A stretch of 64,000 nt of DNA, taken from assembly GCF_031458075.1 (NCBI RefSeq), contig NZ_JAVDXT010000007.1, forward strand, positions 1-64,000. The letters are read 5' to 3'. The notes beneath the pieces are model-generated. The model was not told the DNA's origin, did no database searches, and saw only the letters and a list, made by a program, of their open reading frames with translations. Positions 1 to 7,519 of this stretch are shown in pieces (position 1 is the stretch's first letter; the number at the start of each line of letters is the position of its first letter). The translations under genes and the position numbers were made by a program. The DNA comes from Rhodoferax_B ferrireducens_A (lineage in GTDB: Bacteria; Pseudomonadota; Gammaproteobacteria; Burkholderiales; Burkholderiaceae_C).

Positions 1-118
1 TTCCATGGCCGCCGGCTACGCGGGGCTGGACAACGAGCTGTTCTACATGGACAAGACCATGATGGTGTTTGGCGATGCCAAGAAGGTGGTGGAAGACATG
101 GGTAAGGCCATTGAATAG
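1..118 (+). CDS. pntB: NAD(P) transhydrogenase subunit beta, C-terminal end (partial)
   Basis: Only the last 38 codons are present; the gene enters from the left edge and stops with TAG at 116-118. The readable tail contains GYAGLDNELFYMDKTMM followed by VFGDAKKVVEDM, which matches the end of the NADP(H)-binding domain III of PntB: the GYAG motif, the small loop, then FGDAK near the C terminus. PntB is the membrane subunit of the proton-translocating transhydrogenase that moves hydride between NADH and NADP+. Identification rests on this short tail alone, so the rest of the gene cannot be judged. Confidence 0.85.
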   Translation, partial: SMAAGYAGLDNELFYMDKTMMVFGDAKKVVEDMGKAIE

Positions 119-307
119 CCCCCCAAGGCTTGCACCCCGTCTTGGCTTCGTCCATTTACACTGCATGCGCAGACGAGATACGATCCAAGGCGGGTTGTCC
201 ACGTCCGGATACGCTTCCGCCCAGACTACCTAAGCATGCACACTTAGTTGAGTCCGCAAGCCTTCTACGCAGACCCCACCTGCACCATCAGCTACGAATT
301 AAATAGC

Positions 308-856
308 ATGCGACTTCTTGGCATAGACCCCGGCCTGCAGACCACCGGCTTCGGCATCATCGACGTGGATGGCTCCAATCTCGGCTATGTGGCCAGCGGC
401 ACCATCAAGACCACGCACCTGGACCTGGGCCAGCTGCCGGCGCGCATCAAGATCTTGTTCGACGGTATCTGCGAGGTCTGCGCCCGCTACCAGCCTGATG
501 CGGCCTCGGTGGAAATCATCTTTGTGAACGTGAACCCGCAGTCCACCCTGCTGCTGGGCCAGGCGCGGGGCGCCAGCCTGGCGGCGCTGGGGCACAGCAA
601 CCTGCCGGTATCCGAGTACACCGCGCTGCAGATGAAGAAAGCCGTGGTCGGCCACGGCCGGGCCGACAAATCGCAGGTGCAGGAAATGGTCAAGCGCCTG
701 CTGAAGCTACCCGTGCTGCCCGGCAAGGACGCCGCCGATGCGCTGGGCATGGCCATCACCCACGCCCATGTAGGCCACGCCATGGCCCGGCTGGCCCAGG
801 CCACGCCCTTGGCGCGCAAGACCAGCGGCATGTACCGCGACGGCCGCACCCACTGA
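308..856 (+). CDS. ruvC: Crossover junction endodeoxyribonuclease RuvC
   Basis: 182-residue Holliday-junction resolvase acting with RuvAB in recombinational repair. The RNase H-like fold is recognisable from MRLLGIDPG at the start, with Asp7, then Glu69 in VEIIF, LLGQARGAS at 82-90, and Asp141 and Asp144 in GKDAADALGMAITHAH. These correspond to the four acidic metal ligands of E. coli RuvC (D7, E66, D138, D141). Length is normal for the family. The frame is open upstream to 248, but I chose ATG 308 because the protein then begins at the family's conserved first residue. ruvA and ruvB are not adjacent; the next gene starts 7 bases downstream. Confidence 0.95.
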   Translation: MRLLGIDPGLQTTGFGIIDVDGSNLGYVASGTIKTTHLDLGQLPARIKILFDGICEVCARYQPDAASVEIIFVNVNPQSTLLLGQARGASLAALGHSNLPVSEYTALQMKKAVVGHGRADKSQVQEMVKRLLKLPVLPGKDAADALGMAITHAHVGHAMARLAQATPLARKTSGMYRDGRTH

Positions 857-863
857 GCCCGCC

Positions 864-1841
864 ATGCGACGCACCACCCTGCTGGCACTGCTGCTGGCCA
901 GCCTCACAGGCTTCGTCCACGCCGGCGACAGCGTAGTCCCCGCTCCGCTGGTGATAGCCCACCGCGGTGCCAGCGGCTACCTGCCCGAGCACACGCTGGC
1001 CGGCTACGAGCTGGCGATACGCATGGGCGCGGATTTCATCGAGCCGGACCTGCAGCTGACCCAGGACGGCGTACTGGTCGCCATGCACGACGACAGCCTG
1101 CTGCGCACCACCAATGTCGCCAGCCAGTTCGCACCGCGCCGCGGCGGCTACAAGGTGGCGGACTTCAGCCTGGCCGAGATCAAGACCCTGGCCGTGCAGC
1201 CCACCGGCACCGGCCAGAGCAGCCATGCGGGCTTTGCGCCCAGCGCGGCCGAGCCGTTCCAGGTGCCGACCTTCCAGCAGGTAATCGACCTGGCACAGCA
1301 GCTGAGCCAGGCCAGCGGCCGCAGCATAGGCATCTACCCCGAGGCCAAGCAGGCCGATCCGGCCATGGAGGACGGCATCCTCGCCACTCTGGCGCGCAAC
1401 CACTACGGACCGCAGAGCAAGGTATTCATCCAGTCGTTCAGCGACAGCACTTTGCGCAGCCTGCGCCGCAAGCAAACCGCGCAAAACAACGTCCTACCGC
1501 TGATGCTGCTGGGCGTCGCCATCACCGGCGCCGATGGCGTGGCCCGCCTGGGCGTGGTCTCGGGCAATACGGTGACGCCGCTGGCTCTGCAAGAGGTGGC
1601 CAGCTTCAGCGAAGGCATAGGCGTCAGCATCCACCGGCCAGCCTATGTTGTCGACAAGAGTTTCATTGCGCAAGCCCATGCGGCGGGCCTGCAGGTGCAT
1701 GGCTGGACCTTTGCCAAGGCCGATCCAGCGGCGGCGGCCACGGAATTTCAGCGGTACCTGGAGATGGGCATGGACGGCGTGTTTGCCAACTACCCGGACC
1801 TGGCGGTCACGGCGCGCAAGCGCTACCTGCAGCCCAAGTAG
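864..1841 (+). CDS. glpQ: Periplasmic glycerophosphodiester phosphodiesterase
   Basis: 325 residues. An N-terminal Sec signal peptide (about residues 1-20, two Arg then a Leu-rich core, cleavage near VHA-GD) indicates a periplasmic enzyme. The GDPD TIM-barrel signature is clear: VIAHRGASGYLPEHTLAGYE at about 30-50 (catalytic His, Arg and Glu), then DFIEPDLQLTQDG (metal-binding Glu and Asp) and AMHDDSLLRTT. The C-terminal part has VHGWTFAKAD and GMDGVFANYPD, typical of the GlpQ subgroup. It hydrolyses glycerophosphodiesters to glycerol-3-phosphate plus alcohol. It starts 7 bases after ruvC and ends 4 bases from the stop of the convergent small gene. No glp transport gene is nearby. Confidence 0.92.
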   Translation: MRRTTLLALLLASLTGFVHAGDSVVPAPLVIAHRGASGYLPEHTLAGYELAIRMGADFIEPDLQLTQDGVLVAMHDDSLLRTTNVASQFAPRRGGYKVADFSLAEIKTLAVQPTGTGQSSHAGFAPSAAEPFQVPTFQQVIDLAQQLSQASGRSIGIYPEAKQADPAMEDGILATLARNHYGPQSKVFIQSFSDSTLRSLRRKQTAQNNVLPLMLLGVAITGADGVARLGVVSGNTVTPLALQEVASFSEGIGVSIHRPAYVVDKSFIAQAHAAGLQVHGWTFAKADPAAAATEFQRYLEMGMDGVFANYPDLAVTARKRYLQPK

Positions 1842-1845
1842 GCAC

Positions 1846-2022
1846 TCAGGCCACGCGCTCCAGAATAAGTACGGTAAAGAAGCCGAACGCCGCCAGCAGC
1901 GTCCACTTCAGCACCACCCAGCCCCAGCGCTTGTAGCGCGGCTGGCCGGTACCGGCATAGAAGGCGAACGACACCGCCGCCGCCAGCAGCAGCAACAGAA
2001 TGGCCCAGCGGAACAGCAGCAT
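1846..2022 (-). CDS. Small two-helix membrane protein downstream of lpxC
   Basis: 58 residues from ATG at 2022. The protein is almost entirely hydrophobic: a first helix FRWAILLLLLAAAVSFAFYA, a short basic loop with GQPRYKRWGW, then a second helix VVLKWTLLAAFGFFTVLIL. The frame stays open upstream to 2082, but that part overlaps the 3' end of lpxC in another frame and lacks membrane character, so I chose the internal ATG. This start lies 4 bases after the lpxC stop, consistent with translational coupling. I do not recognise the family; it looks like the small hypothetical membrane protein often found after lpxC in Burkholderiales. Function unknown. Confidence 0.6.
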   Translation of the reverse strand: MLLFRWAILLLLLAAAVSFAFYAGTGQPRYKRWGWVVLKWTLLAAFGFFTVLILERVA

Positions 2023-2026
2023 GCGG

Positions 2027-2950
2027 CTACCAGGGCCGGGCCAGCTGGGCGAAGCCGGCGGGCGCCTTGGAGGCATCGTCAAAGGTGACGATCTCCCAGG
2101 AAGCGGTATTCAGCATCAGCGCACGGATCAGCTTGTTGTTCAGCGCGTGGCCAGACTTCATGGCGCTGTAACTGGCCAGCAAGGGCTTGCCCAGCATGTA
2201 CATATCGCCCATGGCGTCCAGCACCTTGTGTTTGACGAACTCGTCGTCGTAGCGCAGGCCACCGGCGTTCAGCACCTTGTAGTCGTCCATCAGGATGGCG
2301 TTGTCCATGCCGCCGCCCAGGCCCAGGCCGTTGGCGCGCAGCATCTCGGCGTCGCGGGTAAAGCCGAAGGTGCGGGCCCGCGCAATGTCGCGGGTATAGG
2401 AGCCCGAGCCCAGATCGAACTCCACGTGCTGGCCGGTCGAGTCCACCGCCGGGTGGTCGAAGATGATGTCAAAACTCAGCTTGTAACCATGGTAGGGCTC
2501 AAGCCGCGCCCATTTGGCGGCCGCGCCCTCGCCTTCACGCACCTCCACCGGCTGGAGTACGCGGATGAAGCGGCGCGGCGCATTCTGCAACTCGATGCCA
2601 GCGGTTTGCAGCAGATAGACGAAAGCCGCGGCCGAGCCGTCGAGGATGGGCACTTCTTCGGCGGTGATTTCCACCACCAGGTTGTCGATGCCCAGACCGG
2701 CGCAGGCCGACATCAGGTGCTCCACGGTAGACACCTTGGCCGACCCGCTGGACACCGTGGTCGCCATGCGGGTATCGGTGACCGAGGTGGCGGTCATGGG
2801 AATGTCCACCGGCACGGCCAGGTCGGTACGACGGAACACGATACCGGTATCGGGTGCGGCCGGGCGCAGAGTCAACTCGACCCGCTGGCCGCTGTGCACG
2901 CCCACACCCACGGCACGGGTGAGGGACTTGAGGGTTCTTTGCTGCAGCAT
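2027..2950 (-). CDS. lpxC: UDP-3-O-acyl-N-acetylglucosamine deacetylase
   Basis: 307 residues, normal length. LpxC catalyses the first committed step of lipid A synthesis, a zinc-dependent deacetylation in the cytoplasm. Visible signatures are MLQQRTLKSL at the start, STVEHLMSA with zinc ligand His78, and HKVLDAMGD with His241 and Asp245. SGHALNNKL carries the general-acid His268. The gene is the last large member of the dcw cluster and lies 144 bases after ftsZ, with a hairpin between them. Placement after ftsZ is the standard proteobacterial arrangement. Confidence 0.97.
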   Translation of the reverse strand: MLQQRTLKSLTRAVGVGVHSGQRVELTLRPAAPDTGIVFRRTDLAVPVDIPMTATSVTDTRMATTVSSGSAKVSTVEHLMSACAGLGIDNLVVEITAEEVPILDGSAAAFVYLLQTAGIELQNAPRRFIRVLQPVEVREGEGAAAKWARLEPYHGYKLSFDIIFDHPAVDSTGQHVEFDLGSGSYTRDIARARTFGFTRDAEMLRANGLGLGGGMDNAILMDDYKVLNAGGLRYDDEFVKHKVLDAMGDMYMLGKPLLASYSAMKSGHALNNKLIRALMLNTASWEIVTFDDASKAPAGFAQLARPW

Positions 2951-3052
2951 CTTGTAATTTTAATTGGCGGGTGGACAACCCGTGATCAGCAAGCTTGATG
3001 GCGAAGATTGAGCGCCTCAATGACGCACGCGCAATGGATAGATGCCCAGCGC

Positions 3053-3081
3053 ATCGAACGCCCCGTTACAGGGGGTTCGAT
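3053..3081 (-). other. Hairpin between ftsZ and lpxC
   Basis: The left arm ATCGAAC-g-CCCC (3053-3064) pairs with the right arm GGGGGTTCGAT (3071-3081). This gives 11 base pairs with one bulged base around a 6-base loop. It lies 13 bases beyond the ftsZ stop on the transcribed minus strand and about 100 bases before the lpxC start. No T-run follows, so it is not a classical intrinsic terminator. It could be an RNA-processing or stability element, or a partial terminator that sets the ftsZ:lpxC ratio. Confidence 0.45.
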
Positions 3082-3094
3082 CGCCAGCACATCC

Positions 3095-4309
3095 TCAATC
3101 TGCCTGTTTGCGCAAGAAAGCCGGGATCTCGTAGTCGTCCATGCCACCGGAAGACAAGGCGTCAACACGGGCGCTGGCCTGGGTGCGGTTCGGCGTACGC
3201 CAGACTGCGGGGCCACGCAGGGCTTCGTAGTCGGGCTGGGCAATACCGCTCAGGCCGCCATTGCCAACCGCTTGCGCCGGCAGGGTGAAGCCGACGTTGT
3301 CGGTACCGGTGCGCTGCACCACCACCTGCAGCGGAGGTGCTACCGCGCGGCGCTTGCTCAGGCCGGTCGCCACCACGGTGACGCGGATCTGCTCGCCCAG
3401 GCTGTCATCGTAGGCCGTGCCGTAGATCACATGCGCTTCGGGCGATGCGTAGGCGCGGATGGTGTTCATCGCCAGGCGGGATTCGCTGAGTTTCAGCGAG
3501 CCCTTGGCCGCGGTGATCAGCACCAGCACGCCTTTGGCACCCGACAGGTCGATGCCTTCCAGCAATGGGCAGGCCACGGCCTGCTCGGCGGCGATGCGCG
3601 CACGGTCCGGGCCATCGGCCACAGCGGTACCCATCATGGCCTTGCCAGGCTCACCCATGACGGTGCGCACGTCTTCAAAGTCGACGTTCACATGGCCGGG
3701 CACGTTGATGATTTCGGCGATGCCGCCGACGGCGTTCTTCAGTACGTCATTCGCGTGGGCAAAGGCTTCGTCTTGCGTGACATCGTCGCCCAGCACTTCG
3801 AGCAGCTTCTCGTTCAGTACCACGATCAGCGAATCGACATTGGCTTCCAGCTCGGCCAGGCCGTTGTCGGCATTGGTCATGCGTTTCGGGCCTTCGAAGT
3901 CGAAGGGCTTGGTGATCACGCCCACCGTCAAGATGCCCATTTCCTTGGCTACGCGGGCGATCACAGGGGCTGCACCGGTGCCGGTACCGCCGCCCATGCC
4001 GGCGGTGATGAACAGCATGTGCGCGCCGGCGATGGCGGCGCGGATGTCGTCCACCGCCAGTTCGGCAGCTTCACGGCCCTTGTCGGGCTTGCTGCCCGCG
4101 CCCAGGCCGCTCAGGCCCAGCTGGATGGTCTTGTGCGCGACGCTTCGGCCCAGGGCCTGGGCATCGGTGTTGGCGCTGATGAACTCCACGCCCTGCACAT
4201 TGCAGCCAATCATGTGTTCGACAGCATTGCCGCCGCCGCCGCCGACACCGATCACTTTGATCTGGGTGCCCAGGTTAAATTCTTCGACTTCAATCATTTC
4301 GATAGGCAT
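3095..4309 (-). CDS. ftsZ: Cell division protein FtsZ
   Basis: 404-residue tubulin-like GTPase that assembles the cytokinetic Z ring. The start MPIEMIEVEEF at 4309 is preceded by AGGAG at a good distance; an open frame upstream to 4330 lacks such a site. Key motifs are IKVIGVGGGGGNAVEHM, NTDAQAL, the tubulin signature GGGTGTG (106-112), and synergy-loop residues near NVDFEDVRTVM (NxDxxD). A low-complexity linker leads to the conserved C-terminal tail YEIPAFLRKQAD, the docking peptide for FtsA and ZipA. The 155-base gap from ftsA is large for this cluster. Confidence 0.98.
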   Translation of the reverse strand: MPIEMIEVEEFNLGTQIKVIGVGGGGGNAVEHMIGCNVQGVEFISANTDAQALGRSVAHKTIQLGLSGLGAGSKPDKGREAAELAVDDIRAAIAGAHMLFITAGMGGGTGTGAAPVIARVAKEMGILTVGVITKPFDFEGPKRMTNADNGLAELEANVDSLIVVLNEKLLEVLGDDVTQDEAFAHANDVLKNAVGGIAEIINVPGHVNVDFEDVRTVMGEPGKAMMGTAVADGPDRARIAAEQAVACPLLEGIDLSGAKGVLVLITAAKGSLKLSESRLAMNTIRAYASPEAHVIYGTAYDDSLGEQIRVTVVATGLSKRRAVAPPLQVVVQRTGTDNVGFTLPAQAVGNGGLSGIAQPDYEALRGPAVWRTPNRTQASARVDALSSGGMDDYEIPAFLRKQAD

Positions 4310-4464
4310 GTTTTTCTCCTGATATTCCAATTAGATGCAGTTGCTTTTGAATGTGTGGTTCTTGTTGTTTTAGGGGGCATCTCACCTCCAGGGGGGATGG
4401 CAGTGACGCCATCGTCCCGTATGCGGGGGGCTGCCCCGGGCTAGCCAGATTTTGGTTTCCATGG
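4310..4464 (-). promoter_or_regulatory. ftsA-ftsZ intergenic leader
   Basis: This is one of the longer non-coding gaps inside the dcw run (155 bases), whereas most junctions overlap. On the minus strand it begins with a GC-rich stretch, then a perfect 6-bp stem GATGGC/GCCATC (4396-4413) around a 6-base loop. An AT-richer 70-base segment follows, ending in the ftsZ ribosome-binding site. Such a layout would suit an internal ftsZ promoter or leader-level control. I could not identify a convincing -35/-10 pair, so this is a location rather than a mapped element. Confidence 0.3.
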
Positions 4465-5694
4465 TTAGAAATTCCCCACGAACCAGTCTTTGACGCGGCC
4501 GACCGCAGTCTTCATCGAGCCGTTCTTCTGCGCCACCTTGAAGCCGCGCAGGCGGCCGATGCGCGCCTCTTCCAGCAAGCCCATCACGGTGGCCGCACGC
4601 GGCTGGGCCACCATGTCGGACAGGGCACCGCGGTACTTGGGCACGCCGCGGCGCACCGGTTTTAAAAAGATGTCTTCGCCCAACTCGACCATGCCGGGCA
4701 TGACCACGCTGCCGCCGGTCAGCACGATGCCGCTGGACAGCACTTCTTCAAAGCCCGACTCGCGGATCACCTGGGCCACCAGTGAATAGATTTCTTCGAC
4801 CCGCGGCTCGATCACGCCGGCCAGCGCCTGGCGGCTCAGCATGCGCGGGCCGCGGTCGCCCAGGCCGGGTACCTCGACCTGCGCATCCGGATCGGCCAGC
4901 AGTTGCTTGGCGTAGCCGCTTTCGACCTTGATGTCCTCGGCGTCCTTGGTCGGGGTGCGCAAGGCCATGGCGATGTCGCTGGTAATCAGGTCTCCAGCAA
5001 TCGGAATCACCGCCGTGTGGCGGATCGCACCGTTGGTGAAAATGGCCACGTCGGTGGTGCCAGCGCCGATGTCGACCAGGGCCACGCCCAATTCACGCTC
5101 GTCTTCGGTCAGCACCGACAGGCTGCTGGCCAGCGGGTTCAGCATCAGCTGGTCCACGTCCAGGCCGCAGCGGCGCACGCATTTGATGATGTTCTCGGCC
5201 GCGCTCTGGGCGCCCGTCACGATATGCACCTTGGCCTCCAGGCGGATGCCGCTCATGCCGATGGGCTCTTTCACGTCCTGGCCGTCGATCACGAACTCTT
5301 GCGGCTCGACCAGCAGCAGGCGCTGGTCGGTGCTGATGTTGATGGCCTTGGCGGTCTCCACCACCCGGGCCACGTCGGCGGCCGTGACTTCACGGTCCTT
5401 CACCGCCACCATGCCGCTGGAATTGATGCCTCGGATATGGCTGCCGGTAATACCGGTGTAGACATGGGAAATCTTGCAGTCGGCCATCAGCTCGGCTTCT
5501 TTCAGCGCCAGCTGGATGCTTTGCACCGTGGCGTCGATGTTCACCACCACGCCGCGCTTCAGGCCATTGCTCGGCGCCACGCCAAAACCGGCCAGCTTCA
5601 GCTCGCCACCGGCCAACACCTCGGCCACCACCACCATCACCTTGGCGGTCCCTATGTCCACCCCGACGACCAAGTCCTTGTACTCTTTTGCCAT
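4465..5694 (-). CDS. ftsA: Cell division protein FtsA
   Basis: 409 residues. FtsA is an actin-like ATPase that anchors FtsZ to the membrane and recruits later divisome proteins. Recognisable parts are LVVGVDIGTAKVMVVVAE (phosphate 1 motif), ITGSHIRGINS in the 1C subdomain, LVDIGAGTTDVAIF (phosphate 2) and GIVLTGGSVVMPGM (adenosine motif). The C terminus KTAVGRVKDWFVGNF is an amphipathic membrane-targeting helix. ATG 5694 was chosen over an in-frame upstream codon because AGGAC lies at the right distance and MAKEYKDLVVG is the usual start. It begins 14 bases after ftsQ. Confidence 0.97.
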   Translation of the reverse strand: MAKEYKDLVVGVDIGTAKVMVVVAEVLAGGELKLAGFGVAPSNGLKRGVVVNIDATVQSIQLALKEAELMADCKISHVYTGITGSHIRGINSSGMVAVKDREVTAADVARVVETAKAINISTDQRLLLVEPQEFVIDGQDVKEPIGMSGIRLEAKVHIVTGAQSAAENIIKCVRRCGLDVDQLMLNPLASSLSVLTEDERELGVALVDIGAGTTDVAIFTNGAIRHTAVIPIAGDLITSDIAMALRTPTKDAEDIKVESGYAKQLLADPDAQVEVPGLGDRGPRMLSRQALAGVIEPRVEEIYSLVAQVIRESGFEEVLSSGIVLTGGSVVMPGMVELGEDIFLKPVRRGVPKYRGALSDMVAQPRAATVMGLLEEARIGRLRGFKVAQKNGSMKTAVGRVKDWFVGNF

Positions 5695-5708
5695 AGTTCG
5701 TCCTGTAA

Positions 5709-6512
5709 TCAATGCTCTGCTTGTTTCTTCTTGGGCGTAGCCACCGGGGTCGCCACCGTGGTCACGCCGCGCAGGCGCAGGGCATAGCCCTCGCCGTAGC
5801 GCAAATCTGCGCGCTCCAACGCATCTGCCGTGCGGCCATAGGCGGTAGCCACCTGGGCCACCGTGCCTATGAAGCGCTGGGCGCGTTGGGTAATTTCTTC
5901 GGTTGTGCCGCGGCCCAGCTCGATCTCGCCGCCGGCATTGGTCTGGGCGCGCCAGCCACCGCGGTTGGTCAGGGTCAGCTGGTCCAACGCCATATCGAGC
6001 GGTGCAAACAGCGGCGACAGCGTCTGGTACATGCCCAGGATCTGGCCGGCCTGCGCCACCGGGCCGTCGAGGTGCGGCAGGTCGTCGCGCTCGACCTCGT
6101 CCACATTGGCCTCGAACACTTCGCCAAAATTGTTCAGCAGACGGGACTCGTCCTCGTCGCCCCAGTAGGCCACGGCCTGCTGCTCCTGCAGCACTACCTT
6201 CAAGCGGTTCGGAAACTCACGCCGCACCACGGCTTTGCGCACCCAGGGCACGGACTCGAAAGCCGCCTTGGTGGCCGCCAGGTCGACGGTGAAGAAGGTG
6301 CCCTTGATCTTGCCGTTCAGGTTGGCGCGCAGCGTGACCTCGTTGTTGTGCGCCACGTCGCCCACTACGGCGATGCCGCCGATGGCAAACAGCGGCTGAC
6401 GTGCCACCCATTTGACCAGCCCGACCATGCCCAGGACGAGCGCGCCCAGGAACAGCACCGAAGCGGTGGCGTTCATGAGTTTCACGTCCATGGGAGGGGC
6501 GGGCTTTTGCAT
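5709..6512 (-). CDS. ftsQ: Cell division protein FtsQ
   Basis: 267 residues from ATG 6512, 2 bases after the ddlB stop. It has a short cytoplasmic N terminus and one membrane helix (about 16-38, ATASVLFLGALVLGMVGLV). A POTRA domain follows, with FAIGGIAVVGDVAHN and WVRKAVVRREFPNRLKVVLQEQQAVAYW, then a beta domain containing FGEVFEANVDE and DLPHLDGP. The open frame extends upstream to 6992 inside ddlB, but that part is out of frame with ddlB and has no family resemblance. FtsQ bridges early and late divisome components through FtsB and FtsL. The 3' end is slightly Lys-rich. Confidence 0.95.
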   Translation of the reverse strand: MQKPAPPMDVKLMNATASVLFLGALVLGMVGLVKWVARQPLFAIGGIAVVGDVAHNNEVTLRANLNGKIKGTFFTVDLAATKAAFESVPWVRKAVVRREFPNRLKVVLQEQQAVAYWGDEDESRLLNNFGEVFEANVDEVERDDLPHLDGPVAQAGQILGMYQTLSPLFAPLDMALDQLTLTNRGGWRAQTNAGGEIELGRGTTEEITQRAQRFIGTVAQVATAYGRTADALERADLRYGEGYALRLRGVTTVATPVATPKKKQAEH

Positions 6513-6514
6513 GG

Positions 6515-7474
6515 TCAGGCGGTGGCTGCCGTCCCGTAGTCCAGCGCCGCCGATTGCAGCAGGCGCACGCATAAGGCTTCGTAGGAGATGCCGGCGGCAC
6601 GCGCCGACATCGGCACCAGCGAATGCCCGGTCATGCCGGGCGCGGTATTGATCTCCAGCAGATACGGCTGGCGGGTCTGCGCATCGATCATCACGTCGGC
6701 CCGGGCCCAGCCGCGGCAGCCCAGGGTCAGATAGGCTTTGCGCACCAAGGCCTGGATCGCAGCTTCCTCGCCCTCGGGCAGGCCGCAGGGCACCAGGTAC
6801 TGGGTGGTGTCGGTGAAATACTTGTTCTGGTAGTCGTAATTGCCCTCGGGCGCGACGATGCGTATCACCGGCAACACCTCGGTCTGCGCACCCGTGCCCA
6901 GCAGCGGAATGGTGACTTCGTCGCCGCTGACGAACTGCTCGCACAGCACCGCTGTGTCCAGCTGCGCGGCCAGCGCGTAGGCGGCATCGCATTCTTCCAG
7001 CGTGGCCACCTTGGTCAGGCCGATGGTCGAGCCTTCGCGCGCGGGCTTGACGATCATCGGTGCGCCCAACTGGGCGAAGGCCTTGCGCGTGGCTTCGGCG
7101 CTATCGACCTCGAACCAGCCCGGCGTCGGCAGGCCCTCGGCCCGCCAGATGCGCTTGGTCATCACCTTGTCGATGGCGATGCTGGAGGCCATCACACCCG
7201 AACCGGTGTACGGAATGCCCAGCAGCTCCAGCGCGCCCTGCACCGTGCCATCTTCGCCGAAGCGGCCATGCAGCGCGATGAAACAACGCGCAAAGCCCTC
7301 GCGCTTCAGCTCGACCAGGTCGCGTTCGCTGGGGTCGAAGGCATGGGCATCTACGCCCTGGCTGCGCAGCGCGTTCAGCACACCGGTACCCGACATCAGC
7401 GACACCTCGCGCTCGGCCGAAGCTCCGCCCATCAGTACCGCAACTTTTCCCATATTTATAGAATTTAGGCTCAT
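6515..7474 (-). CDS. ddlB: D-alanine--D-alanine ligase
   Basis: 319 residues, an ATP-grasp enzyme making the D-Ala-D-Ala dipeptide for peptidoglycan. Motifs include VAVLMGGASAEREVSLMSG near the N terminus, IALHGRFGEDGTVQGALE, IPYTGSGVMASSIAIDKVMTK, IVKPAREGSTIGL and LEINTAPGMTGHSLVP. I chose ATG 7474 because AGGAT lies 8 bases upstream. The internal Met8, at the position where other Ddl proteins begin, has no ribosome-binding site. The first seven codons (MSLNSIN) and the upstream region come from a copy of the dispersed repeat at 7453-7519, so the N-terminal extension appears to be repeat-derived. Confidence 0.96.
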   Translation of the reverse strand: MSLNSINMGKVAVLMGGASAEREVSLMSGTGVLNALRSQGVDAHAFDPSERDLVELKREGFARCFIALHGRFGEDGTVQGALELLGIPYTGSGVMASSIAIDKVMTKRIWRAEGLPTPGWFEVDSAEATRKAFAQLGAPMIVKPAREGSTIGLTKVATLEECDAAYALAAQLDTAVLCEQFVSGDEVTIPLLGTGAQTEVLPVIRIVAPEGNYDYQNKYFTDTTQYLVPCGLPEGEEAAIQALVRKAYLTLGCRGWARADVMIDAQTRQPYLLEINTAPGMTGHSLVPMSARAAGISYEALCVRLLQSAALDYGTAATA

Positions 7475-7519
7475 AGCGCTTATCCTGCCTGCGGGAGCAG
7501 CTCTTTTTTCGATAGCAAA
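7453..7519 (-). repeat. Dispersed Comamonadaceae-type mini-repeat, copy 1 (murC-ddlB junction)
   Basis: On the minus strand the copy reads GAGCTGCT..GCAG, then ATAAGCGCTATGAGCC, then a T/A-rich tail ATTCTATAAAT. It matches the copies at 30131, 42872 and 63329. It spans the 3' end of murC (encoding its last residues, KKELLPQAG), the murC stop and the first codons of ddlB. The ddlB start codon and part of its ribosome-binding site lie inside it. Confidence 0.7.

Noticed and set aside
248..307. Upstream in-frame extension of ruvC by 20 codons
   Set aside because: The extension has no homology and ATG 308 gives the conserved MRLLGIDPG start.
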